Shown here: positions 7,232 to 14,404 of the stretch, piece after piece
Numbering within the stretch: the first letter of the stretch is position 1
How the letters are laid out: every line of letters begins with the position of its first letter
NCBI GenBank assembly: GCA_946886405.1
Contig: CAMPIO010000085.1
Coordinates: 1 to 15,133 of the forward strand
DNA: 15,133 nt
From: an uncultured Pseudoxanthomonas sp.
GTDB lineage: Bacteria; Pseudomonadota; Gammaproteobacteria; Xanthomonadales; Xanthomonadaceae
Direction: 5' to 3'
Position numbers and translations under genes: made by a program
The notes under the pieces: generated by a model
What the model saw: only the letters and a program-made list of their open reading frames with translations
Database searches by the model: none
Told to the model about the DNA's origin: nothing

Positions 7232-8569
7232 ATGAACGACCGTACCCCCGACGCCTGCGACCTGTTGATCGAAGCCGGTTTCGTGGTGCCGGTCGTGCCG
7301 CACGGCGTGGTACTGGCTGACCACGCGGTCGCCGTGACTGGTGGCCGTATCGTCGCCATCTTGCCGGTGGCCGAGGCGCGCCAGCGCTTCGTGCCGCGCG
7401 AGACGGTATCGCGTCCGGACGCGGCGCTGATTCCCGGCATGGTCAACGCGCACACCCACAACCCGATGACGCTGTTGCGTGGCGTCGCCGACGACCTGCC
7501 GCTGAAGGTCTGGCTGCAGGAACACATCTGGCCCATCGAGGGCGCGGTGATCGGGCCGGATTTCGTGGCCGACGGCATCACCCTGGCCATCGCCGAGATG
7601 CTCCGCGGCGGCACCACCTGCGTCAACGAGAACTACTTCTTCCCGGACGTACAGGCGGCGACCTACAAGCACTACGGCTTCCGTGCACGCGTCGGCCTGC
7701 CGGTGATCGATTTCCCGACGGCGTGGGCGGCTTCGGACGACGAGTACTTCGACAAGGCAGGCGAAGTGCACGACCAGTGGCGCGACGATCCGCTGATCGC
7801 CACCGCGTTCGCCCCGCATGCGCCATACACCGTCAATGACGCCAATTTCGAACGCGTTCGCATGTTGGCCGACCAGCTTGACGTGCCGGTGCACCTGCAT
7901 CTGCACGAGACGGCGCAGGAAGTCGAACAGTCGATCGAGAAATACGGGCAGCGACCGATCGCGCGCCTGGACCGGCTGGGCCTGGTCAACGACCGTCTGA
8001 TCGCCATCCACATGACCCAGTTGACCGAGGCGGAAATCCACCTCTGTGCCGAACGCGGCGTCAGCGTGGTGCATTGCCCGGAATCCAACCTCAAGCTCGC
8101 CTCCGGCTTCTGTCCGGCCTGCGCGCTGGAGCGTGCAGGCGTGACTTTGGCGGTGGGCACCGACGGTTGTGCAAGCAACAACGACCTCGACATGTTCAGC
8201 GAAACGCGCACGGCGGCGTTGCTCGCCAAGGCGGTGGCGCAGGACGCCGCCGCGCTGGATGCGTTCAGTGCCTTGCGCGCGGCCACGCTGGGCGGCGCGA
8301 AGGCGATCGGTTTCGACGACCGCATCGGTTCCATCGAGCCGGGCAAGGAGGCCGACCTGGTCTGCGTGGACCTGTCCGCGCTGGAGACCCAGCCGCTGCA
8401 TCACGTGGTGTCGCAGCTGATCTATGCCACCGGCCGCCAGCAGGTCAGCGATGTGTGGATCGCCGGCAAGGCGAAGCTGCGGCAGCGCGTGCTGGTCGAG
8501 ATGGACATCGACGGCGTCATCGCCAATGCGCGGCAGTGGCGCGAGCGGATCGCCGGCATCCGTCGCTGA
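7232..8569 (+). CDS. mtaD: Amidohydrolase, 5'-methylthioadenosine/S-adenosylhomocysteine deaminase type
   Basis: A 445-residue member of the TRZ/ATZ (cytosine-deaminase-like) amidohydrolases. The metal site is visible: His74 and His76 (NAHTHN), His223 with catalytic Glu226 (HLHETAQE), His260 (IHMTQ) and Asp311 (GTDGCASNN). The sequence and the order mtaD-ubiG-mupP match Pseudomonas aeruginosa PA3170-PA3172, where PA3170 was characterised as a methylthioadenosine deaminase (from memory). The enzyme would turn methylthioadenosine, a by-product of polyamine and quorum-signal synthesis, into methylthioinosine. Other substrates (S-adenosylhomocysteine, guanine, triazines) cannot be excluded. GAGG lies four bases before the ATG, a tight spacing. 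A paired hairpin repeat separates it from ubiG. Confidence 0.82.
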   Translation: MNDRTPDACDLLIEAGFVVPVVPHGVVLADHAVAVTGGRIVAILPVAEARQRFVPRETVSRPDAALIPGMVNAHTHNPMTLLRGVADDLPLKVWLQEHIWPIEGAVIGPDFVADGITLAIAEMLRGGTTCVNENYFFPDVQAATYKHYGFRARVGLPVIDFPTAWAASDDEYFDKAGEVHDQWRDDPLIATAFAPHAPYTVNDANFERVRMLADQLDVPVHLHLHETAQEVEQSIEKYGQRPIARLDRLGLVNDRLIAIHMTQLTEAEIHLCAERGVSVVHCPESNLKLASGFCPACALERAGVTLAVGTDGCASNNDLDMFSETRTAALLAKAVAQDAAALDAFSALRAATLGGAKAIGFDDRIGSIEPGKEADLVCVDLSALETQPLHHVVSQLIYATGRQQVSDVWIAGKAKLRQRVLVEMDIDGVIANARQWRERIAGIRR

Positions 8570-8584
8570 CAGATCGCGATGACC

Positions 8585-8654
8585 GTAGAGCCGAGCTTGC
8601 TCGGCTCTGCAGTGGCTGAAATGCAGCACGGCAGCGGAGCAAGCTCCGCTCTAC
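8585..8654. repeat. Paired palindromic intergenic repeat, GTAGAGC family (copy 2)
   Basis: The outer arms GTAGAGC (8585-8591) and GCTCTAC (8648-8654) are inverted. Inside are two hairpins: AGAGCCGAGC / GCTCGGCTCT with loop TT (8587-8608), and AGCGGAGC / GCTCCGCT with loop AA (8633-8650). It is related in plan to the GTAGGAGCG elements but with different arms, and its two halves are not identical. It lies between mtaD and ubiG, and its right end merges with a -10-like TACAAT. Confidence 0.78.
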
Positions 8655-8657
8655 AAT
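8652..8657 (+). promoter_or_regulatory. -10-like element at the repeat end, possibly giving leaderless ubiG mRNA
   Basis: TACAAT ends 7 bases before the ubiG ATG at 8665, so transcription would start at or one base before the A of the start codon. No Shine-Dalgarno precedes ubiG, as expected for a leaderless message. Its first three bases belong to the repeat arm. No convincing -35 is seen 16-18 bases upstream. Confidence 0.4.
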
Positions 8658-8664
8658 AGCCCGC

Positions 8665-9384
8665 ATGACGACCCAGACTTCGCCCCGCGACGACAACTTC
8701 AGCCAGGCCGAACTCGACAAGTTCGGCGCGCTCGCCAACCGCTGGTGGGATCCGGATGGTCCCCAGAAGGCGCTGCACGCGCTCAATCCCGTCCGCCTGC
8801 AGTATGTCCGCGAGCGCGTGCGCCTGACGGGCGCCACGGCGCTGGATGTCGGTTGCGGCGGCGGCCTGCTCAGCGAAGCGCTGGCGCGCGAGGGCGCGGA
8901 CGTCACCGCGATCGACCTCGCGCCGGAACTGGTGAAGGTGGGCCGACTGCACAAGCTGGAGTCGGGAGTGCAGGTGGACTACCAGTTGCGATCCGTCGAG
9001 TCGCTGGCCGAGGAGCGGCCCGGCAGTTTCGACGTGGTGACGTGCATGGAGATGCTGGAGCACGTGCCGGATCCTGCCGCGATCATCCGCGCGTGTCACG
9101 CGCTGCTGAAGCCGGGTGGGCAGCTGTTCCTGTCCACGCTGAACCGCACGCCGGCCGCGTTCGCGCTGGCCATCGTCGGTGCCGAATACATCGCGCGGCT
9201 GCTGCCGAAGGGCACGCACCACTACAAGGAATTCATCAGGCCGTCGGAGTTGGCCGCGTGGCTGCGCGGAGCAGGGTTCCAGGTGCAGGACGTCACCGGG
9301 CTGGCTTACGAGCCCTGGCGTCAGCGTGCGCGGCTGACGTCGCGCACCGACGTCAACTATCTCGCCAGCGCGGTGAAGCCATGA
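8665..9384 (+). CDS. ubiG: Ubiquinone biosynthesis O-methyltransferase UbiG
   Basis: A 239-residue class I SAM methyltransferase that carries out both O-methylations in ubiquinone synthesis, at the inner face of the membrane. The SAM motif [15 protein letters not shown] starts at residue 60, followed by [11 protein letters not shown] (80-90). [16 protein letters not shown] and LFLSTLNRT are highly conserved in UbiG. The N terminus [22 protein letters not shown] is also characteristic. The start has no Shine-Dalgarno and sits just after a -10-like hexamer. The stop overlaps the mupP start by four bases (ATGA), so the two are translationally coupled. The same pair occurs in Pseudomonas. Confidence 0.97.
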   Translation: MTTQTSPRDDNFSQAELDKFGALANRWWDPDGPQKALHALNPVRLQYVRERVRLTGATALDVGCGGGLLSEALAREGADVTAIDLAPELVKVGRLHKLESGVQVDYQLRSVESLAEERPGSFDVVTCMEMLEHVPDPAAIIRACHALLKPGGQLFLSTLNRTPAAFALAIVGAEYIARLLPKGTHHYKEFIRPSELAAWLRGAGFQVQDVTGLAYEPWRQRARLTSRTDVNYLASAVKP

Positions 9385-10076
9385 CGGCGACGGGTTTTCC
9401 GCGGGCCGCCCTGTTCGATCTGGACGGCACGCTGCTGGACAGTGCGCCGGACATGCTGGCCACCGCCAATCGCATGCGTGCGTCGCGCGGCATCGGTTCG
9501 ATGACGCTGGAGGTGCTGCGCCCGCATGTATCGAAGGGCTCGCGCGCGATGCTGGCCGCCGCATTCCCGGACCTGGAGCAGGCGCCTCGCGAAGCGCTGG
9601 TGCCGGAATTCCTGGCGATCTACCAGGAAGAACTCGGCCGCCACAGCGTCCTCTTCGATGGCGTCGCCGAGATGCTCGACGCGCTGGAGGCCGCAGGCAG
9701 CACCTGGGGCGTCGTCACCAACAAGCCGGAGTACCTGGCGCGTGACATCCTGCCGCAGCTGGGCTGGGAAACGCGCTGCGCCGTGCTGATCGGCGGCGAC
9801 ACGCTGGCCGAGAAGAAGCCGCATCCGCTGCCGTTGCAGGTCGCTGCCGAGCGCATCGGCATCGCCATCGCCGAGTGCGTGTACGTGGGCGACGACGAGC
9901 GCGACATCCAGTCCGCCCGCGCTGCCGGCATGCCGTCGATCGCGGCGCTGTGGGGGTACCGGCAGGCGCACGAGGAGCCCGCGCTGTGGCTGGCGGACGC
10001 GATGGTGCAGCTACCCGCAGCCCTTGTTGAACCTTCAGTCTGGCCATCGGCGCAGCGTGTTGTAGGAGCGACGTAA
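9381..10076 (+). CDS. mupP: HAD phosphatase, N-acetylmuramic acid 6-phosphate phosphatase MupP (Gph-like)
   Basis: A 231-residue HAD hydrolase with motif I DLDGT (Asp13, Asp15), motif II VVTNK, the motif III lysine in EKKPHPLPL and motif [14 protein letters not shown]. The cap domain lies after motif I, as in phosphoglycolate phosphatase (Gph). The gene following ubiG in Pseudomonas (PA3172) was shown to be MupP, which dephosphorylates MurNAc-6-phosphate in the AmgK/MurU cell-wall recycling route; that is family knowledge. Phosphoglycolate phosphatase is the main alternative. The ATG overlaps the ubiG stop. Unusually, the last residues (VVGAT) and the TAA stop lie inside an intergenic palindromic repeat, so the native C terminus was probably altered by repeat insertion or by decay of the old stop. 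Confidence 0.82.
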   Translation: MTATGFPRAALFDLDGTLLDSAPDMLATANRMRASRGIGSMTLEVLRPHVSKGSRAMLAAAFPDLEQAPREALVPEFLAIYQEELGRHSVLFDGVAEMLDALEAAGSTWGVVTNKPEYLARDILPQLGWETRCAVLIGGDTLAEKKPHPLPLQVAAERIGIAIAECVYVGDDERDIQSARAAGMPSIAALWGYRQAHEEPALWLADAMVQLPAALVEPSVWPSAQRVVGAT

Positions 10077-10190
10077 GTCGCGACCGCACGGTTGCAGTCC
10101 TCAATTGTTTCAGCCGTGAATAGAGAACGTATTGCGTCCGGTCGCCCGAGCGCGCCAGCATCACGGTCGCGACTTACGTCGCTCCTACAA
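10060..10190. repeat. Paired palindromic intergenic repeat, GTAGGAGCG family (copy 3)
   Basis: Perfect 27-base inverted arms (10060-10086 and 10164-10190) flank a 77-base centre. Each begins TTGTAGGAGCG and contains the hairpin GCGAC / GTCGC around GTAA, then GACC. The left arm overlaps the 3' end of mupP and carries its TAA (10074-10076). The right arm ends CTACAAGG, 11 bases before the next start codon. I see no gene in the centre. Confidence 0.85.
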
Positions 10191-10201
10191 GGTTTGATGG
10201 C

Positions 10202-10909
10202 ATGTCCGACTCCGCCGCCCTTGACAGCTTCCTGGACAAATGGCGTACACGTTGGCCGGAATGGTCGGTGGCCGAGGTGTTCGTGGCGCCCGCGCGCCGG
10301 GATATCGCTGTCGCGTGGTTCGCGCTGCTGCAGGAGTTCGACGACGTCCTGAACATCGCCGGTGATCCGTTGCCGGCGGACGCGAAGCTGGCGTGGTGGG
10401 GCGAAGAATTGCGTGGCTGGGCAGGCCAGCGCTCGCGTCATCCGCTTGGCCGGCTCCTCGAACCCGTGCGTGCCGACTGGACGAGCCTCGCTGACGCATT
10501 GCCCACGCTGGTGGAAGCGCGTGCGCAACCTGTGGATCGGCATGCGGGCGTTGTCGCTCTGTCGCGTTATGGCGAGACGGTCGCGGCGGTGGAAACCGGC
10601 GTGCTGGGGCGTGCGCCGCCTTCTCGCGGGGTCATCGCACAGACGCTCGCGACGCGACTGGCCGAAGCCGGCACGGCGGGAATTCCCGTGGATCATCGCC
10701 AGGGCCGGGACGACGGAGATGCGATACGTGCGTGGGCTGCTTCGCTGCTTGAGCAGTGGACGCCAAGGGAGGGCGCGCGTGAGCGGCGCCTTCTGTCCGC
10801 CTATGCGCACGGTCGACTGCGCCGGCTGGCCCGTCGTGGGGAGCCTGCGGCTCTGCCATCGCGGGCCGCGTTGCTGTTCACCGGGTGGCGTGCCGCGCGC
10901 GGCGACTGA
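10202..10909 (+). CDS. Squalene/phytoene synthase-like protein, probably non-catalytic
   Basis: A 235-residue protein with features of the squalene/phytoene synthase fold. The clearest is KLAWWGEELRGWAGQRSRHP (about 63-82), the counterpart of the 'WW..EL....G...HP' segment of that family. The first Asp-rich motif is reduced to FDDVLN, and the second (DxxxD before GRxYLP) appears to be missing, so prenyl-diphosphate condensation is unlikely. Non-catalytic relatives exist, for example NDUFAF6-type proteins, but I cannot assign a role. It may follow mupP in one transcript, although a repeat of about 130 bases separates them. The ATG at 10202 has no Shine-Dalgarno; TACAAG at the repeat end lies 10 bases upstream. 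The C-terminal third is rich in Arg and Ala. Confidence 0.7.
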   Translation: MSDSAALDSFLDKWRTRWPEWSVAEVFVAPARRDIAVAWFALLQEFDDVLNIAGDPLPADAKLAWWGEELRGWAGQRSRHPLGRLLEPVRADWTSLADALPTLVEARAQPVDRHAGVVALSRYGETVAAVETGVLGRAPPSRGVIAQTLATRLAEAGTAGIPVDHRQGRDDGDAIRAWAASLLEQWTPREGARERRLLSAYAHGRLRRLARRGEPAALPSRAALLFTGWRAARGD

Positions 10910-10939
10910 AGCCACCGCATATCGTCCCGATAGCCGAGG

Positions 10940-10992
10940 GAAACATTCGTAACGAACTGTTTCATCTGGGGATTCCGGGCAAGGCGTACAAT
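10940..10992 (+). promoter_or_regulatory. folE2 promoter with candidate operator (possible Zur box)
   Basis: A near-perfect inverted repeat fills 10940-10963, with outer arms GAAACA and TGTTTC and inner arms TTCGT and ACGAA; the right half has one extra base. A clear -10 hexamer TACAAT lies at 10987-10992, about 24 bases before the ATG. The operator therefore overlaps or abuts the -35 position, where no good -35 is seen. In many bacteria folE2 is controlled by the zinc regulator Zur, whose gammaproteobacterial sites also begin GAAA and end TTTC. The Zur assignment is inference. Confidence 0.45.
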
Positions 10993-11015
10993 GCGCCGCA
11001 TCCATTCCCCCGTGC

Positions 11016-11954
11016 ATGACCATGGCTCCCTCGCTTCCCGTGGCGCCCCGCGCCGACCTTCCCGATGTCGCCCACCAGCGCGTGCCGCTGGCTCGTCCGC
11101 TGGACTGGGTGGGCATGGAGAACATCGCGCTGCCGGTGCGCATGGCCGACGGGCAGGGCGGACAGCTGCAGGTGGCGGCGAGCATCGACCTGTCGGTGAA
11201 CCTGGTCAATCCCGAAGCACGTGGCATCCATATGTCGCGCCTGTACCTGCAGCTGCAGGACGGGTTGGCGCGTGAGGCCATCACTCCCGCCGGGCTGCGC
11301 CACCTGTTGCAGGACAGTGTGGCGTCGCAGGCAGGGTTGGCGACGAGCGCACGCCTGAAGATCCGCTACGAAGCGCTCCTGCAGCGCAAGGCGCTGGAGA
11401 GCGACTACGCAGGCTGGAAGCGCTACCCCGTCGAGATCGAGGCGACGCTCGTCGATGGCCATCTCAATCTCGCGCTGTCGTTCGCCGTCGAGTACTCCAG
11501 CACGTGTCCGGCATCGGCGGCGCTGTCGCGACAGGCCAACGCCGAGCGCTTCGGCCAGGACTTCAGCGCGTCATCCGCCTTGTCGGTCGGTGCCGTGCAC
11601 GACTGGCTGGCCTCCGAGCGCGGCCTGGCAGCGACGCCGCACGCGCAACGCAGCCGCGCCAGCGTGCGCGTCGAGTTGCGTCCGCAGTTCGATGATCTCC
11701 CGCTCGTTGCGCTGGTGGACGCCATCGAAGCCGCGCTGGGCACGCCCGTGCAGACGGCGGTCAAGCGTGTCGACGAGCAGGCGTTCGCGCGCCTCAATGC
11801 GGAAAACCTGATGTTCTGCGAAGACGCCGCGCGCCGTGTGGCCTCCGTTCTCGCCCTGGACGCGCGGGTAGCCCGCTACGACGCCACCGTGGCGCACTAC
11901 GAAAGCCTGCATCCGCACGATGCCGTCGCCCGCGTCAGCGGCAGCAACGGCTGA
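11016..11954 (+). CDS. folE2: GTP cyclohydrolase FolE2 (type IB)
   Basis: A 312-residue GTP cyclohydrolase of the FolE2/COG1469 family, which converts GTP to dihydroneopterin triphosphate, the first step of folate synthesis. Unlike zinc-dependent FolE it can use other metals. Family blocks seen are RGIHMSRLY (69-77), EYSSTCPASAAL (159-170) with the metal-binding Cys164, TPHAQRSRA and ENLMFCEDAARRV. The ATG at 11016 has a second ATG two codons later; neither has a Shine-Dalgarno, so the exact start is uncertain. It is monocistronic: a promoter precedes it, and a paired hairpin repeat separates it from the convergent M23 peptidase. Whether zinc-dependent FolE also exists in the genome cannot be judged here. 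Confidence 0.95.
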   Translation: MTMAPSLPVAPRADLPDVAHQRVPLARPLDWVGMENIALPVRMADGQGGQLQVAASIDLSVNLVNPEARGIHMSRLYLQLQDGLAREAITPAGLRHLLQDSVASQAGLATSARLKIRYEALLQRKALESDYAGWKRYPVEIEATLVDGHLNLALSFAVEYSSTCPASAALSRQANAERFGQDFSASSALSVGAVHDWLASERGLAATPHAQRSRASVRVELRPQFDDLPLVALVDAIEAALGTPVQTAVKRVDEQAFARLNAENLMFCEDAARRVASVLALDARVARYDATVAHYESLHPHDAVARVSGSNG

Positions 11955-11979
11955 TCCTGCCTGGATTACCGCCGGAGCT

Positions 11980-12066
11980 TGTAGGAGCGCCCTTGGGCGC
12001 GATGCTCTTCGGTTCGTTCGCGACCATGTCACGCGAAAAGGCATCGCGCCCAAGGGCGCTCCTACA
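11980..12066. repeat. Paired palindromic intergenic repeat, GTAGGAGCG family (copy 4)
   Basis: Perfect 26-base inverted arms (11980-12005 and 12041-12066) flank a 35-base centre. Each begins TGTAGGAGCG, contains the hairpin GCGCCC / GGGCGC around TT, and ends GATGC. It sits between convergent folE2 and the M23 peptidase remnant and may help end transcription. No separate U-tract terminator is seen after folE2. Confidence 0.85.
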
Positions 12067-12077
12067 TGGGGTACGGG

Positions 12078-12133
12078 GGATTCCTGATTCCCGCGCACGA
12101 GCACAAGCAGCGGGTCGATGCGCACGTCGAACC
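12078..12133 (-). pseudogene. Relic of a duplicated M23 peptidase 3' end
   Basis: This stretch aligns without gaps to 12201-12256, the 3' end and stop of the intact M23 peptidase gene, at 48 of 56 bases. Read on the minus strand it encodes FDVRIDPLLVLVRGNQES, against FDVRIDPLLVLERGK and stop in the intact gene; the position of the TAG stop is CAG here. Several of the differences are silent codon changes, so it looks like the tail of a once-coding paralogue or an old tandem duplication. The match ends sharply on both sides. The rest of the gap to 12206 shows nothing I can name. Confidence 0.75.
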
Positions 12134-12206
12134 GCGCCCACCGGAATCAGAAGCGTCATGGGCCATCAACGCGCCGCAGCGCGCCCGTGGGACGAACAAC
12201 GGATTT

Positions 12207-13061
12207 CTATTTCCCGCGTTCGAGCACCAGCAGCGGGTCGATTCGGACGTCGAACCAGTTCATCCCCCAGTGCAGATGCGGCCCTGTTGCGCGGCCGGTC
12301 GCGCCCACGGCACCGATCACCTGGCCCGGCTCGATCCGGTCGCCGACCTTCACGTCGATGCGCGACAGATGCAGGAAGTTCGAGCTGATGCCGTGGCCAT
12401 GATCGAGCAGCAGGGTGGCGCCGGTGAGGTAGAGGTCGGGTGATGCGAACGTCACGATGCCGCCGGCAGGCGCCCTGACGGGTGTTCCGTTAGGCGCGGC
12501 GATGTCCATGCCGGAGTGGCCCGCACCGGGCTGGCCGTTGTAGACGCGGGCGTTGCCGAAGCGACCGCTGATGCGGCCCTGCACCGGCCACTGGAACGGC
12601 AGGGCGAAATCCGCGCGTTCGTCATCGCGCTCGCGCGCGGCGGTCACGAGCGCCTGTTCGCGCTGGATGCGCGCGGCGATCTCCGGCGGCGGATTGACGG
12701 TCTTTGGTGGCACTCCGTTCACGCGCTCGACGGGCCAGTCGCGTGGCGTCACCGCGATACTGATGGACTCCCTGCGGCCCGAGGGTGAAGTGACATCGAC
12801 CTGGAGCGGGCCCGCTTCATCACGACCCACGCCGAACACGACGGTGCCATAGCCAGTGGCGCGCAGCAGGCGTTCGCGAAAGCGCACCTGGCTCCCCGAC
12901 GGCACCTTGCCGAACACCAGTGCGCCCTGCGACACGCTGGCGGGGAACACGATGCGTTCGTCCTGCGACACAGGCGCTGCCGGCACCGCGTCCAGCGCGG
13001 CGACGAGGGGGATCCATCCCGCACAGACGGCGGCGAGCAGCGCCGCCACCGCCAACTTCAA
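12207..13061 (-). CDS. Secreted M23 (LytM-type) peptidase
   Basis: A 284-residue envelope protein with an intact LytM/M23 domain that likely cuts peptidoglycan cross-links or acts as a murein-hydrolase partner in the periplasm. Zinc and catalytic residues are visible: His182 and Asp186 (HSGMD), His231 (FLHLS) and His262-x-His264 (PHLHW). Residues 1-25 form a signal peptide (MKLAVAALLAAVCAGWIPLV) without a convincing lipobox. Residues 30-115 resemble the N-terminal beta domain found in such peptidases, and 120-150 are a charged linker. The start is TTG at 13061, which overlaps the pyrC stop (TTGA) with GGAG eight bases upstream; no ATG or GTG gives a sensible N terminus. It is the last gene of the yidD-pyrC-peptidase chain. 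Confidence 0.88.
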   Translation of the reverse strand: MKLAVAALLAAVCAGWIPLVAALDAVPAAPVSQDERIVFPASVSQGALVFGKVPSGSQVRFRERLLRATGYGTVVFGVGRDEAGPLQVDVTSPSGRRESISIAVTPRDWPVERVNGVPPKTVNPPPEIAARIQREQALVTAARERDDERADFALPFQWPVQGRISGRFGNARVYNGQPGAGHSGMDIAAPNGTPVRAPAGGIVTFASPDLYLTGATLLLDHGHGISSNFLHLSRIDVKVGDRIEPGQVIGAVGATGRATGPHLHWGMNWFDVRIDPLLVLERGK

Positions 13062-14404
13062 CGCGCGAACTCCAGGCGCTGGCCGTTCGGAGTGCCGACC
13101 AGATGCTCGCCGTTCCAGACCATGCGGCCGTTGACCCAGGTGGCACCGATGCGCGAGCGGAACGTGCGGCCTTCGAACGGCGACCAGCCCACCTTGGACA
13201 GCACGTCCTCGCGCTTGACGGTGAAGGGCTCGTCGTCGATCAGCACCAGGTCGGCGAAGTAGCCTTCGCGCAGATAGCCGCGCTCCTTCACGTCGAACAG
13301 CTGTGCAGGGGCGTGGGCGAACTTCTGCACGACGCGGGCGACATCCATGCGCTTCTCGTGCACCAGCTCCAGCGCGGCCACCAGCGCGTACTGCACCAGC
13401 GGCAGGCCGGACGGCGCCTGCACGTAAGGCTTTTCCTTTTCCTCCAGCGTGTGCGGGGCGTGGTCGGTGGCGAGCACATCGATCACATCGTCCACCAGGG
13501 CCTTGATCAGCGCTTCGCGGTCGCTGGCATCCTTGATGGCGGGATTGCACTTGATCAGGTTGCCCAGCGCCGCGTAGTCGGCGCGGTCGAAGCGCAGGAA
13601 GTGGATGCAGGTTTCCGCCGTGATGCGCTTGCGCGCGCCATCCGGATGCACCAGCGGGCCGGGCGTGAACAACGCCAGTTCATCGGCGGTGGAGATGTGC
13701 AGTACGTGCAGGCGGGTGCCGTGCTTGCGGGCCAGCGACATCGCCAGTCGCGTGGACTTGATGCACGCTTCGCGGCTGCGGATGTCCGGATGGTGCTCGG
13801 CACTGAGCGCATCGCCGTACCTGGCCTGGAACGCCGCCATGTTGGCGTCGATCATCGGCGTGTCTTCGCAGTGGGTGATGATCGGCGTGGGGGCTTCGCG
13901 GAAGATCGCGTCCAGCGTGTCGGGGTTGTCGACCAGCATGTTGCCGGTGGACGCGCCCATGAATACCTTGATGCCCGGCGCGGTCTTCGGGTCCAGCGTG
14001 CGGATCGCCTCCAGGTTGTCGTTGCTGGCGCCCATGTAGAAGCCGTAGTTGCCCCATGCCCGCCCCTTGGCCCGCTGGTACTTGTCCTCCAGCGCGGCGG
14101 CATCCAGCGTGGGCGGGCTGGTGTTGGGCATGTCCATGAACGTGGTCAGGCCACCGGCAACGGCAGCGGCGGACTCCGTCGCCATGTCGCCCTTGTGCGG
14201 CATGCCCGGTTCGCGGAAGTGCACCTGGTCGTCGATCATGCCGGGCAGCAGCAGGCGACCGGCGGCGTCGATCACCGTGTCATCGCCCTGGGCCCGGATT
14301 TCAGACGCGATCCTGGCAATGCGCCCGTTCTCGATGCGCAGGTCACCCTCGGTGACGCGGCCTTCGTTGACCATGCGGGCGTTGACGATGACGGTAGCGG
14401 GCAT
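13058..14404 (-). CDS. pyrC: Dihydroorotase (class I type)
   Basis: A 448-residue amidohydrolase that closes carbamoyl-aspartate to dihydroorotate, the third step of pyrimidine synthesis. VHFREPG (61-67) is the dihydroorotase signature. Other active-site residues seen are Lys146 (GIKVFMG, the carbamylated bridging lysine), His178 (ITHCE), His236 (LHVLHIS) and Asp314 (LATDHAPH). The first histidine of the usual HxH pair is replaced by Gln60 (DDQVHF). I recall the same change in a subgroup of class I dihydroorotases (for example in Bacteroidetes), so it is probably functional. Hydantoinase-like activity is less likely because of the REPG motif. AGGA lies eight bases before the ATG. The start overlaps the yidD stop by one base, and the stop overlaps the peptidase start by four. 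Confidence 0.93.
   Translation of the reverse strand: MPATVIVNARMVNEGRVTEGDLRIENGRIARIASEIRAQGDDTVIDAAGRLLLPGMIDDQVHFREPGMPHKGDMATESAAAVAGGLTTFMDMPNTSPPTLDAAALEDKYQRAKGRAWGNYGFYMGASNDNLEAIRTLDPKTAPGIKVFMGASTGNMLVDNPDTLDAIFREAPTPIITHCEDTPMIDANMAAFQARYGDALSAEHHPDIRSREACIKSTRLAMSLARKHGTRLHVLHISTADELALFTPGPLVHPDGARKRITAETCIHFLRFDRADYAALGNLIKCNPAIKDASDREALIKALVDDVIDVLATDHAPHTLEEKEKPYVQAPSGLPLVQYALVAALELVHEKRMDVARVVQKFAHAPAQLFDVKERGYLREGYFADLVLIDDEPFTVKREDVLSKVGWSPFEGRTFRSRIGATWVNGRMVWNGEHLVGTPNGQRLEFAR

Noticed and set aside
9620..11284. 554-codon minus-strand frame spanning mupP, the repeat and folE2
   Set aside because: It passes through intergenic repeats and three confident genes on the other strand, with Arg/Ser-rich composition typical of shadow frames.
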